Source: a virus. From it: DNA of 30,792 nucleotides. A program made the position numbers and the translations under genes. Shown here one piece after another: positions 14,764-21,977 of the stretch. The notes under the pieces were generated by a model. The model was given only the letters and a program-made list of their open reading frames with translations, made no database searches and was not told the origin of the DNA. Numbering within the stretch: position 1 is the first letter of the stretch; each line of letters starts with the position of its first letter. Location of the stretch: IMG/VR virus record IMGVR_UViG_3300023110_001728, positions 1 through 30,792 of that record; one strand, 5' to 3'.

Positions 14764-15624
14764 ATGGCTATTTTAGTAGATTATAACCAAATGATGCTCT
14801 CATCTTTGTTTGCACAGATTGGTAATCATACGGACATTGACCTTGATGAAAACTTATTAAGGCATATGTTCTTAAACTCGTTACGCTTCAATAGGAAAAA
14901 GTTTCACGAAGATTATGGTGAAATTATCCTATGTGTCGATAATAAAGACGTATGGAGACGTGACTACTTCCCTTATTATAAAGCGAATAGGAAAAAGAGT
15001 AGAGATGAATCCGACATGGATTGGAACAAGCTCTTCGAAGCTATTCATCAAATAAGAGAAGAAATTACTGAGTACTTTCCTTATAAGGTACTCTATATCG
15101 AAAGGTGTGAAGCTGACGATATTATTGCAACCATTATTCACGAAGAAGGTACTGAACTGAATACTGGTGGCGAAAGGTTTTTAATTCTTTCTGGTGATAA
15201 GGACTTTATTCAATTACATAAGTATGCGAATGTAGACCAGTACAATCCAACTCTTAAGCGTTGGGTAAGGAATGACAATCCAAATAAATACCTTTCAGAA
15301 CACATATTGAAAGGTGATGTAGGCGACGGTATTCCTAATATTCTTAGTGCTGATAATTGTCTCGCCATTGGTGAACGTCAAAGACCAATGACTAAGAAAA
15401 AGATTACTGCGTTTACAACTGAACCAGAATGTATGGACGAAGAAACAAAACTTCGATACAATCGAAATAAGAAGATGATTGACTTATCTGAAATTCCACA
15501 AGAATATAAAGATACAATTCTCGAAGCATACCACACTGAAAAGAATGTGGGTAGAGAACATCTCTTTAATTTCTTTGTTAAGAAAAAATTAAAAAACTTA
15601 ATAACAGATATACAGGATTTTTAA
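14764..15624 (+). CDS. rnh: T4 RNase H-like 5'-3' exonuclease
   Basis: 286 residues, flap-endonuclease family. Acidic metal ligands are visible in order: D6 (LVDYNQM), CVDNKDVWRRDYFPYYKANR with the arch-region Tyr/Lys/Arg, EADDIIATIIHEE, LSGDKDFIQL, and GDVGDGIPNIL for the helix-hairpin DNA-binding part. In T4 the enzyme removes RNA primers and works with the replication complex. Length is close to T4 Rnh. The gene has its own promoter; only weak ribosome binding (TTGGAA) precedes the TATATTATGG start context. Confidence 0.92.
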   Translation: MAILVDYNQMMLSSLFAQIGNHTDIDLDENLLRHMFLNSLRFNRKKFHEDYGEIILCVDNKDVWRRDYFPYYKANRKKSRDESDMDWNKLFEAIHQIREEITEYFPYKVLYIERCEADDIIATIIHEEGTELNTGGERFLILSGDKDFIQLHKYANVDQYNPTLKRWVRNDNPNKYLSEHILKGDVGDGIPNILSADNCLAIGERQRPMTKKKITAFTTEPECMDEETKLRYNRNKKMIDLSEIPQEYKDTILEAYHTEKNVGREHLFNFFVKKKLKNLITDIQDF

Positions 15625-15627
15625 ATT

Positions 15628-16065
15628 ATGGCTATCAAACTATCAATCTCTGAAGTACTGAATAAGTGCAAAGAGTTTAAATCAGTAAAAGAAAAAGCAG
15701 AATGGCTTCAACAAAATGATGCTGTTCCAGTAAGAACTGTACTAAGACTTATCTATGATGAAGATATCGAATTCTTAGTACCAGACACTCCACCACCTTG
15801 GAAGAAAAATAATTTTCCAGATGCGACAACTCTACTTTATAGAGAAGCTCGTAGACTGCGTATTTTCTTTAAAGGAGGAGGCTATGACGATTTACCACAA
15901 GTCAAAAGAGAATCACTATTCATTTCTTTATTAGAAGATATTGAAAATGGTGACGCTGACTTATTGGCAAAAAATATGATTAGTCACACTGCAGTGAAAG
16001 GACTTACTAAGAAAACAGTTGAAACTGCTTTCCCAACAATTTTCACAGACCCTATTAGAGTCTAA
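15628..16065 (+). CDS. Conserved phage protein next to RNase H, unknown function
   Basis: 145 residues. LSISEVLNKCKEFKSVKEK, then a hydrophobic strand near VLRLIYDEDIEFLVPDTPPPW, then SLFISLLEDIENGDADLL. I recall a family of unknown function with this layout (possibly DUF6433) in T4-like phages, but am not certain. It starts 3 bases after RNase H, so shared transcription is likely. In T4 the neighbours here are replication and late-transcription factors, which is a hint but no proof. Confidence 0.75.
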   Translation: MAIKLSISEVLNKCKEFKSVKEKAEWLQQNDAVPVRTVLRLIYDEDIEFLVPDTPPPWKKNNFPDATTLLYREARRLRIFFKGGGYDDLPQVKRESLFISLLEDIENGDADLLAKNMISHTAVKGLTKKTVETAFPTIFTDPIRV

Positions 16066-16103
16066 ATTAGATTTGGTCTATATGACCTAAGGATAATGAT
16101 TCG

Positions 16104-16277
16104 ATGTCTCGGAAAGGCTTTAGAAGCTTTCGTGATAAAAATAAAGAAGAGTGGAACGAATATAACAGACGAGAAGATAGAAAGTCTGAACGTAAGAAGA
16201 AACAAAGACGTGACACTCGACGTCAACGCAGGTCAGAAAAATTCAAAAATTTTAAAGATTGGTCAGACAACAGTTGA
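16104..16277 (+). CDS. Small very basic protein, 57 residues
   Basis: Starts MSRKGFRSFRDKNKEEW; the middle (RREDRKSERKKKQRRD) is nearly all charged, likely disordered or nucleic-acid binding. AAGGATAATGATTCG gives a ribosome binding site before ATG 16104. The stop codon TGA is formed by bases of the -35 box of the following promoter. Another frame over the same bases is open but lacks a ribosome binding site and has poor composition. Confidence 0.68.
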   Translation: MSRKGFRSFRDKNKEEWNEYNRREDRKSERKKKQRRDTRRQRRSEKFKNFKDWSDNS

Positions 16278-16302
16278 CAAATGCAAAAAACTGTGTTATA
16301 AT
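16274..16302 (+). promoter_or_regulatory. Strong sigma70-type promoter upstream of the HAD gene
   Basis: TTGACA 16274-16279, 17-base spacer, TATAAT 16297-16302: full consensus with AACAG lead. Predicted transcription start near 16309, about 5 bases before ATG 16314, so the mRNA would be nearly leaderless. Confidence 0.85.
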
Positions 16303-16313
16303 ACAACTTGATT

Positions 16314-16934
16314 ATGAAAATTTACGGTAGTAACACTAACGTGTTTAGAGAAATGGATATAAGCGACAAGGTGATTCTTGTCGATTGTGATGGTGTTCTT
16401 CTTGATTGGGAATATAGCTTCTATCAGTTTATGATTAATAGAGGGTATGAAGTAAAAGAACCTGGTCATTATAAGATTAATGAAAGCTTTGGTATACCAT
16501 ACGCTGAAGGTAAATCATTAATCATTCAATTTAATGAAAGTGCACAGATTGGTTTCCTTCATTCTCTTAGAGATGCAGTTAAGTATGTAAGAAAATTACA
16601 TGAAGAACATGGATACGTATTCCATTGTATTACTTCTCTAAGCACAGACCCTTATGCTAAAAAACTGAGAGTAAGAAACCTCGAAAAGCTATTTGGTAAA
16701 AATATATTTGAAGAAGTAGTTTGCCTACCTTGTGGCGCTGATAAAGACGATGCACTGGAACCATACAGAAACACAGGATGTATTTGGGTGGAGGATAAAC
16801 CTGTCAATGCAGAACTAGGGCATGAATTAGGTCTGAGACCCTTCCTGATTGAACACACTCATAATAAAGACTACCAATCAGATAATTTTCCAAAAGTTAA
16901 AAATTGGAAAGAACTGTACGAACATATCGTATAA
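16314..16934 (+). CDS. HAD-superfamily phosphatase, nucleotidase-like
   Basis: 206 residues. Motif I is VILVDCDGVLLDW with nucleophile D24 and acid/base D26; motif II is the ITSLS segment (about 106-110); the motif IV acid lies in CIWVEDKPVNAE (D161). The N-terminal cap region and the ILVDCDGVLLDWE wording resemble 5'(3')-deoxyribonucleotidases and related small phosphatases, so a role in nucleotide pools is plausible but unproven. Start at ATG 16314; a TTG two codons upstream would begin at the predicted transcription start. No ribosome binding site. Confidence 0.82.
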   Translation: MKIYGSNTNVFREMDISDKVILVDCDGVLLDWEYSFYQFMINRGYEVKEPGHYKINESFGIPYAEGKSLIIQFNESAQIGFLHSLRDAVKYVRKLHEEHGYVFHCITSLSTDPYAKKLRVRNLEKLFGKNIFEEVVCLPCGADKDDALEPYRNTGCIWVEDKPVNAELGHELGLRPFLIEHTHNKDYQSDNFPKVKNWKELYEHIV

Positions 16935-16937
16935 ATA
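16930..16937 (+). promoter_or_regulatory. T4-type late promoter
   Basis: TATAAATA, exact match to the T4 late consensus, 29 bases before the start at 16966. Late promoters need phage sigma gp55 and the clamp, neither of which is in this window. Confidence 0.7.
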
Positions 16938-16965
16938 AATTTATGAAAGTCTGGATTACTATTTA

Positions 16966-17208
16966 ATGCCAACATACGAATTTCAAGATAAAGAAACAGG
17001 CGAAACCTTCGAGAAAATTCTCAAAATCTCGGAAAGGGAAGCCTTCCTCAAAGATAATCCCAACCTTAAACAAATTATTAGCGGACAAACCGTGATTGAG
17101 TCTGCGCGTCTTGGTCGAATGAAACCCGACCAAGGATTTCGTGATTTGCTTTCGTCGATGAAAAACAATAAAAGTTACACAGGAAACAAAATCAACGATT
17201 GGAAATAA
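16966..17208 (+). CDS. Small FmdB-like N-terminus protein without zinc cysteines
   Basis: 80 residues. It begins MPTYEFQDKETGETFEKIL, which resembles FmdB-type zinc ribbons, but the cysteines are absent. Small proteins of this form occur in marine T4-like phages (recollection), where the role is unknown. The late promoter upstream suggests a product made late, perhaps for the virion. No clear ribosome binding site. Confidence 0.75.
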   Translation: MPTYEFQDKETGETFEKILKISEREAFLKDNPNLKQIISGQTVIESARLGRMKPDQGFRDLLSSMKNNKSYTGNKINDWK

Positions 17209-17252
17209 TAACCTTTACATTATGATGTTGATTTGCCATAAGGAGGTTATAT

Positions 17253-18020
17253 ATGTCGAAACAACGTCGTATTTCTCAAAAGGAGAGACGAAGATTAGAA
17301 CGTGAATTGAAGACCGGAACGCTAAATTCCAAATTCAGTATGAGACCGATAAAACCCATTACAATCACACAGGAAGATATGTTTGACTCATATCGTGCGG
17401 GATATAATATAGCAGCAATCGGTACAGCAGGGACTGGAAAAACTATGTGCGCCATGTACTTAGGATTAAAATCCATTCTCGAATCAGACCAATACGAACA
17501 ATTAATTATCGTAAGGTCGGCTGTACAAACACGGGAACAAGGATTCATGCCAGGTACTCAGGCACAAAAAGAAGCTGTTTATTCTACACCTTATGCAGAC
17601 ATCACATGTGATTTATTTGGGAGAGGCGATGCTTGGGAAATTCTCAAACAAAAACGCCAGGTCAAATTTATGACTTCTTCTTTTGTACGAGGATTGACGT
17701 TTGATAATTCTATTATTGTAGTAGATGAATGTCAATCAATGACATATCATGAACTTGATAGTATCATCACAAGAGTAGGTGAATCTTCACGAATCATATT
17801 CTGTGGAGATACTAAACAAGATGACTTGTTGAATTCGAGAAATCGAAACGACGTATCGGGATTAGACGGCTTTATGAGTGTTATTAATAAGATGCATAAA
17901 TCTTTCAGAACAATTGAGTTCAATGTAAATGACATCGTAAGAAGCGGTTTAGTTAAAGAATATATAATAGCAAAGGAGACAATTAACACTAAGTTTTCGC
18001 CCCAATTTGCGGTGGCTTAA
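17253..18020 (+). CDS. phoH: PhoH-like ATPase
   Basis: 255 residues. Walker A GTAGTGKT at 57-64, Walker B IIVVDECQ at 154-161, sensor-like IIFCGDTKQDD, and IVRSAVQTREQGFMPG, all typical of PhoH. The N-terminal 40 residues are basic (KERRRLERELK). PhoH genes are widespread in marine phages; the role is unsettled (RNA or phosphate metabolism has been suggested). AAGGAGG lies about 8 bases before ATG, the strongest ribosome binding site in the window. It is followed by a terminator. Confidence 0.95.
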   Translation: MSKQRRISQKERRRLERELKTGTLNSKFSMRPIKPITITQEDMFDSYRAGYNIAAIGTAGTGKTMCAMYLGLKSILESDQYEQLIIVRSAVQTREQGFMPGTQAQKEAVYSTPYADITCDLFGRGDAWEILKQKRQVKFMTSSFVRGLTFDNSIIVVDECQSMTYHELDSIITRVGESSRIIFCGDTKQDDLLNSRNRNDVSGLDGFMSVINKMHKSFRTIEFNVNDIVRSGLVKEYIIAKETINTKFSPQFAVA

Positions 18021-18030
18021 ATTTTGACGA

Positions 18031-18060
18031 GGTGGCGAGGGCAACCTCGCCATTCTTTTT
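18031..18060 (+). terminator. Rho-independent terminator after phoH
   Basis: GGCGAGG (18034-18040), loop GCAA, CCTCGCC (18045-18051), then ATTCTTTTT. A perfect GC-rich stem in an AT-rich genome, closed by a GNRA loop. Confidence 0.9.
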
Positions 18061-18073
18061 AGAGAATAGAATT

Positions 18074-18334
18074 ATGATACAGGAAACAGTAGACAATTAC
18101 AAATTACAATGGTTAACTAAAAACTCATACCGAGTTAAGTTACCAAAAAATCTTAAAGATTCAGGTGCTGAATGCCTAGCATGGTGTACATCAGTACTTG
18201 ATGAAAAAGTCTGGTCTCACTCATTCAACCCAGAAGACCAACAATATACTTTCTTTTTTGAAAGTCCTCATATTGCAGAACAATTTAGAGCTCAATGGAA
18301 AATAGGAGATTCTAGAACTGTAGACATCACATAA
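18074..18334 (+). CDS. Hypothetical protein
   Basis: 86 residues. The start at ATG 18074 (MIQETVDNYKLQWLTKNSYR) is used because an earlier in-frame start would lie in the terminator hairpin. Mixed alpha/beta, with aromatic-rich QQYTFFFESPHIAEQFRAQW. Start context is AGAATTATG. No family recognised with confidence. Confidence 0.75.
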   Translation: MIQETVDNYKLQWLTKNSYRVKLPKNLKDSGAECLAWCTSVLDEKVWSHSFNPEDQQYTFFFESPHIAEQFRAQWKIGDSRTVDIT

Positions 18335-18354
18335 GCTCAAGGAAATATTATATT

Positions 18355-19044
18355 ATGTTATTTGAACACCACAACCACGGGATTGATTTACCTCCCATAA
18401 CAAGAAAAACAACAGAACAAGGAAGAAGATACTTCACACCAACAGGTGAAGCATACCCATCAGTCACAACTGTGTTAGGTATTCTAGGAAAAGCTTCATT
18501 AATGGCCTGGCGGAAACGTGTAGGTGAAGAAGAAGCGAATCGTATTTCTTCTCAAGCTGCTAGACGAGGTACTGCAGTTCATAAACTCTGTGAAAACTAC
18601 TTAGACAATAAAGAAGATTATAAAGAAGGTGTACAACCTGCTAATCTTTTTATGTTTAACACTATGAAACCACTACTTGACAATAAGATAAATAATATAT
18701 GGTTCCAGGAAGCTTTTCTATATTCTGACGAATTGCAAACTGCGGGCCAAGTAGATTGTATCGCTGAATATGATGGTAAACTTTCGGTTATTGATTTTAA
18801 AACTTCTCGAAGATTAAAATCAGTTGACCAAATACAAAACTATTTTATGCAAGTGTCTTTTTATGCGAAAGCATTTGAAGAAAGAACAGGACAAAAAGTA
18901 GAACAAGGAGTAGTTTTAATCGGGGTAGATGACGCTGAACCACAAGAATTCTTTATCAACCCAGACGATTATATAGAACACTTCAAAGCGGTTAGGGAGA
19001 CATATGCCAACCTCTATGAAAAAGAAAAGGTACATAATAATTGA
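18355..19044 (+). CDS. PD-(D/E)XK nuclease (RecB/MGME1-like)
   Basis: 229 residues. The order fits exonucleases of the PD-(D/E)XK superfamily: PSVTTVLGIL, ARRGTAVHKLCE with H76, E119 in WFQEAFLY, GQVDCIAEYDG with D134, VIDFKTSRR with D147 and K149, and QNYFMQVSFYA with Q166. It resembles the Cas4/RecB-nuclease and MGME1 group, which cut single-stranded DNA ends. It may act in recombination or host DNA degradation. AAGGAAA upstream and TATATTATG at the start. Confidence 0.88.
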   Translation: MLFEHHNHGIDLPPITRKTTEQGRRYFTPTGEAYPSVTTVLGILGKASLMAWRKRVGEEEANRISSQAARRGTAVHKLCENYLDNKEDYKEGVQPANLFMFNTMKPLLDNKINNIWFQEAFLYSDELQTAGQVDCIAEYDGKLSVIDFKTSRRLKSVDQIQNYFMQVSFYAKAFEERTGQKVEQGVVLIGVDDAEPQEFFINPDDYIEHFKAVRETYANLYEKEKVHNN

Positions 19045-19363
19045 TAAAGACATGGGTGTATTCCTAGGCACTTACGATGGGCGTGAACTAGGAAGAGAAG
19101 ATGATAATAGAATTTATGCGTGTTTTGCTGCTAACAATCCTTTCGGATTGACAACCGCATGTTCTTTCAAATCTGATAAGGCAGCAAACTTCTATATAAA
19201 AGATATGTTCCACGCGGGAAAGAAACGAGATTTACTCGTAGCTGAAGTGGATACAGATACTGAATTTCCTCATGTAGTAGATATAATTAAGGCAGGTTAT
19301 ACAGAACACTGTCACGATATGCTTGACGTTATGTTTGAAACTGGAAATCAAACTGTTCATTAA
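19004..19363 (+). CDS. Hypothetical protein
   Basis: 119 residues, beginning 41 bases inside the nuclease gene. AGGGAGA just upstream favours ATG 19004; ATG 19016 (MKKKRYIIIDKDMGVFLGTY) is an equally good protein start. Alpha/beta composition with RYIIIDKDMGVFLG strands and KSDKAANFYIKDM. No family recognised. It ends directly before a promoter. Confidence 0.72.
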   Translation: MPTSMKKKRYIIIDKDMGVFLGTYDGRELGREDDNRIYACFAANNPFGLTTACSFKSDKAANFYIKDMFHAGKKRDLLVAEVDTDTEFPHVVDIIKAGYTEHCHDMLDVMFETGNQTVH

Positions 19364-19366
19364 CAG

Positions 19367-19395
19367 TTGACATTTTCAAAAAGCTGTGGTATAAT
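19367..19395 (+). promoter_or_regulatory. Strong sigma70-type promoter upstream of the FkbM gene
   Basis: TTGACA 19367-19372, 17-base spacer, TATAAT 19390-19395 with AACAG lead. Drives the methyltransferase and, by its position, probably the alarmone hydrolase gene as well. Confidence 0.85.
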
Positions 19396-19422
19396 ACGAT
19401 TTTGAAGAAGGTGAATTAATAA

Positions 19423-20145
19423 ATGAATCATGAAGCTTTGAATAAGAATATGGATATGGGCAACTTGGATATGGACCACGTTGCAAACATGCATAAAGAG
19501 TTCTTTGTTCATAATGATTATGAATGGTGGAACCCTCCTAAAACTGGTGATGTAGTTGTTGATGTGGGAGCTTGCGTTGGTATGTTCTCATGTATGGCAT
19601 TAGACAAAGGTGCTGATAAGGTTTATATGATTGAACCAAATAAAGACCTTTTAATGACTGCTATTAAAAACACTGCTGATTATGTTATTAATGAGACAGA
19701 ATCAAAGGTTGTACCAGTACATGCAGCGATTCTTTCAGATGATAACCATGTACAACACATTTATAATGAAGATACTTCTGGTAGTTGGTTGAAATTTAGT
19801 TTCGACCAATTTATTGATTTTTATAAAATAGATAATATAGATTTTTTAAAGATTGATTGTGAAGGTGGAGAATATGATATTCTCACAAAAGAAAATTTTG
19901 AATGGATTTGCGATAATGTAAATCATATAGCACTCGAAGTTCATAGACGACATGGACCAAGTGGTGCAAAGGATTTTAAAAAGTTTAGAGATGATTTTTT
20001 AAAACCATATCTAGAACGAGGCGGACAAGTTCGTTACCAACATCCCCAATATGGAGAGTTTATTTGGAACGACAAGATGATAGATGAAAAAATCTATACT
20101 GAAGATTTACCCGCTGAGTTTATGATATATTTTACAAAGAAATAA
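19423..20145 (+). CDS. FkbM-family methyltransferase
   Basis: 240 residues. SAM-binding loop VVVDVGACVGMFS at 44-56, acidic ribose-binding residue in YMIEPN (E71), and the FkbM signature IDFLKIDCEGGEYDIL followed by IALEVH. Family members O-methylate sugars, lipids or polyketides. Target unknown; a surface glycan is plausible given the glycosyltransferases upstream. AAGGTG about 12 bases before ATG. Confidence 0.87.
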   Translation: MNHEALNKNMDMGNLDMDHVANMHKEFFVHNDYEWWNPPKTGDVVVDVGACVGMFSCMALDKGADKVYMIEPNKDLLMTAIKNTADYVINETESKVVPVHAAILSDDNHVQHIYNEDTSGSWLKFSFDQFIDFYKIDNIDFLKIDCEGGEYDILTKENFEWICDNVNHIALEVHRRHGPSGAKDFKKFRDDFLKPYLERGGQVRYQHPQYGEFIWNDKMIDEKIYTEDLPAEFMIYFTKK

Positions 20146-20147
20146 AG

Positions 20148-20681
20148 ATGGCAAAAGACAAAAAATTAATTAGTGAAGCTCTTATGTTTGCGGTAAAAGC
20201 GCATGGAGACCAACGAAGAAAATACACAGGTGAACCTTACATCGTTCACCCAGTTGGTGTCGCGAAAATCCTTGAAGACTCAGTTGAGCACACTGATGAA
20301 ATGATAGTTGCAGCTCTATTACATGATGTAGTAGAAGATACACCTGTAACTTTCCAAGATGTAAAAGAAAAGTTCGGCTCAACAGTTGCTGAATACGTAC
20401 ACTACTGTACGAACGTCTCAGAAAAGGAAGATGGAAACCGTGCATTTCGTAAGAAAATGGATGCGGACCATTTTGCGCTAGGTCCAGCTGAGACTCAAAC
20501 GATTAAGGTTGCGGATTTGATACACAATAGTGAAACTATCATTCCTCACGACCAAAAATTCTTTCATAAAGCTTACAAGCATGAGAAACAGTATCTCTTG
20601 AAAGTATTGACTAAGGCTGACCCAATACTATTAGATAGAGCTCAAACCATCCTCTCAGATGCTTGGGAGCCTTCTAAATAA
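20148..20681 (+). CDS. ppGpp hydrolase (MESH1/SpoT HD domain only)
   Basis: 177 residues, a stand-alone HD hydrolase like MESH1 and small alarmone hydrolases, removing pyrophosphate from (p)ppGpp. Visible: AHGDQRRKYTGEPYIVHP (H34), AALLHDVVEDT with H59-D60 and E63-D64, and IKVADLIHN with D123; together these give the full Mn-binding and catalytic set. No synthetase, TGS or ACT domain. It starts 2 bases after the methyltransferase. A phage enzyme could switch off the host stringent response during infection. ADP-ribose or NADPH substrates of MESH1-type enzymes are the alternative. Confidence 0.88.
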   Translation: MAKDKKLISEALMFAVKAHGDQRRKYTGEPYIVHPVGVAKILEDSVEHTDEMIVAALLHDVVEDTPVTFQDVKEKFGSTVAEYVHYCTNVSEKEDGNRAFRKKMDADHFALGPAETQTIKVADLIHNSETIIPHDQKFFHKAYKHEKQYLLKVLTKADPILLDRAQTILSDAWEPSK

Positions 20682-20724
20682 CATAATTAGCCATATTTTT
20701 GGTTCCTTATAACAAATTGATATA

Positions 20725-20760
20725 AAAAAAGTGCAACTTTTTTGCAAAAAACAGTTGACA
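20725..20760 (+). repeat. 36-base repeat, copy 1: hairpin plus -35 box
   Basis: Identical to 21176-21211. It holds AAAAAAGT-GCA-ACTTTTTT, a stem-loop of A and T tracts, then GCAAAAAACAG and TTGACA. See the findings. Confidence 0.85.
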
Positions 20761-20783
20761 TTTGCTTTGAAATGGTATAGAAT
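20755..20783 (+). promoter_or_regulatory. Sigma70-type promoter
   Basis: TTGACA 20755-20760, 17-base spacer, TAGAAT 20778-20783 (one mismatch); AACAG lead. Drives 20817, which has AAGGAG 8 bases before its ATG. Confidence 0.75.
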
Positions 20784-20816
20784 GGTATCATAATCAATTG
20801 GAAAAGGAGTTAAATT

Positions 20817-21170
20817 ATGGCTGATTATTCTTACTGGGGTGGAACAGGAAAGTTTCAAGACCTCGCCGATAAAATGCAAAACATGGTTCCAGTATCTGGT
20901 CCTTGTTACAACATACCTGATGATGATACTTCAGGAATCAATAAGCCTCTTGACACATTTCGTCAAGTTGTCAACGCATACTACGACATCTTCAACAATG
21001 GTGGATGTAATAACGATACTCGTAAAGTTTCAAAATTCTTCCCAGGTGTAATGCAACATCTTCGTGGACGTAATTTCAATAATCCTGATTGGGATACTAT
21101 CTCTTCTAAAGCTGACGCTCTTATGGATAAGCATGTCCAACGAGCTGCTAAGTCTATGGATTTACTTTAA
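20817..21170 (+). CDS. Hypothetical protein with its own promoter
   Basis: 117 residues, soluble, Asp/Asn-rich, beginning MADYSYWGGTGKFQDL. AAGGAG and the ATTATGG context mark the start. Its position as a separate promoter-led unit, in a run of such units, suggests expression at high level, probably early. No family recognised. Confidence 0.75.
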   Translation: MADYSYWGGTGKFQDLADKMQNMVPVSGPCYNIPDDDTSGINKPLDTFRQVVNAYYDIFNNGGCNNDTRKVSKFFPGVMQHLRGRNFNNPDWDTISSKADALMDKHVQRAAKSMDLL

Positions 21171-21175
21171 AAGTG

Positions 21176-21211
21176 AAAAAAGTGCAACTTTTTTGCAAAA
21201 AACAGTTGACA
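21176..21211 (+). repeat. 36-base repeat, copy 2: hairpin plus -35 box
   Basis: Identical to 20725-20760. It lies 6 bases after the stop of the preceding gene, so the hairpin could end that transcript while the adjoining promoter starts the next. Confidence 0.85.
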
Positions 21212-21234
21212 AATTCGCTTTGATTTGGTATAAT
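21206..21234 (+). promoter_or_regulatory. Strong sigma70-type promoter
   Basis: TTGACA 21206-21211, 17-base spacer, TATAAT 21229-21234; AACAG lead. Drives the genes from 21263. Confidence 0.85.
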
Positions 21235-21262
21235 GGTACAGTAAATAGGAAAAGGAGTCAAA

Positions 21263-21616
21263 ATGAAGAATTTTACAGTTAAACAAATCAAGTTCACTGA
21301 ATCAGAAAGTGAGCTTCCAAACGAACTAGGTTGGAATGGTGCTATGGAAAAATGCCCAAAGTGGAAGGTTAAACTAGACCTTCAAATGGATTCTAATCTT
21401 TTCGAATCAAACATGTTGGAGCACTTCACTCCAGTCTTTGAAGTTCAAGCTCAAGACTTAGAACATGTTTTCAGAATCACTAATCTCTGGGACGAACCAG
21501 ATTTAGTTCATACTTTAAACGTAGGTCACAGCACATCAGTTGGTGACTTAGTTGTCGATAACGACACTGGTGAGACTTTCATCTGTGCAGACTTTGGATT
21601 TGATAAGGTAGCATAA
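21263..21616 (+). CDS. Hypothetical protein
   Basis: 117 residues. The C-terminus (HSTSVGDLVVDNDTGETFIC, then ADFGF) resembles small proteins of marine T4-like phages that I recall ending in a similar VGD...DFGF segment. AAAAGGAGTC upstream. The stop overlaps the next start (TAATG). Function unknown. Confidence 0.76.
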   Translation: MKNFTVKQIKFTESESELPNELGWNGAMEKCPKWKVKLDLQMDSNLFESNMLEHFTPVFEVQAQDLEHVFRITNLWDEPDLVHTLNVGHSTSVGDLVVDNDTGETFICADFGFDKVA

Positions 21617-21816
21617 TGAAATATCTTCCAGGAATTCTTTTTACATCACTACTTGGTTTTGGATTCTACATGGGTACACTTAGCTTAGTAAATATGCCCG
21701 ATGTACATATTTCAAACACGACAGGAGAGTGCGTAAAGGTAATTAATTACGATGAGCGTTTTGATTATACTTGCGAAAACTATCCTTCAAAATACAATCA
21801 CGTATGGGTACAGTAA
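21616..21816 (+). CDS. Small exported or membrane-anchored protein
   Basis: 66 residues. Hydrophobic N-terminus (about 4-25, LPGILFTSLLGFGFYMGTLS) followed by SNTTGECVKVINY and DYTCENYPSKYNHVWVQ, with two cysteines that could pair in the periplasm. I recall closely similar small proteins (TGECV.VINY...Y.CE..P..Y..VWV) in marine T4-like phages. TAATG overlaps at both ends. Function unknown. Confidence 0.8.
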   Translation: MKYLPGILFTSLLGFGFYMGTLSLVNMPDVHISNTTGECVKVINYDERFDYTCENYPSKYNHVWVQ

Positions 21817-21977
21817 TGAAGTTACAAGAATATTTTGATTTTTTAGATGCTCTTCGCGAAGGTGGCTCGATTAATATGTTTGGTGCACCTTCAGTTTTAC
21901 AACAAGAGTTTGGTTTAACGAAAGCAGAAGCTTTCGAAATTTTCACAGCATGGACGGAGAAGTTCAAAAATGTATAA
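21816..21977 (+). CDS. Small conserved phage protein, 53 residues
   Basis: ATG 21816, overlapping the preceding stop, gives MKLQEYFDFLDALREGGSIN and MFGAPSVLQQEFGL, then AFEIFTAWTEKF. The LDALRE.G..NMFGA pattern is one I recall from marine T4-like phages. The fold is probably helical. The next gene starts 7 bases before its end. Function unknown. Confidence 0.77.
   Translation: MKLQEYFDFLDALREGGSINMFGAPSVLQQEFGLTKAEAFEIFTAWTEKFKNV

Noticed and set aside
15628-16065. Naming the gene after RNase H as T4 dsbA, 33 or 59
   Set aside because: Only position suggests it; length and sequence do not match what I know of these proteins.
16096-16311. Open frame of 71 codons before the HAD gene
   Set aside because: It overlaps the better 57-residue basic protein at 16104, has no ribosome binding site and runs through the promoter at 16274.
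18677-18698. TTGACA followed by TAATAT in the PD-(D/E)XK gene
   Set aside because: Spacing is wrong (about 10 bases) and there is no AACAG lead.
19148-19179. TTGACA in the gene at 19004
   Set aside because: No acceptable -10 box at 16-18 bases.
20839-21282. Alternative frames over 20817-21263
   Set aside because: They cross the promoter and repeat, and the gene at 20817 has a strong ribosome binding site.
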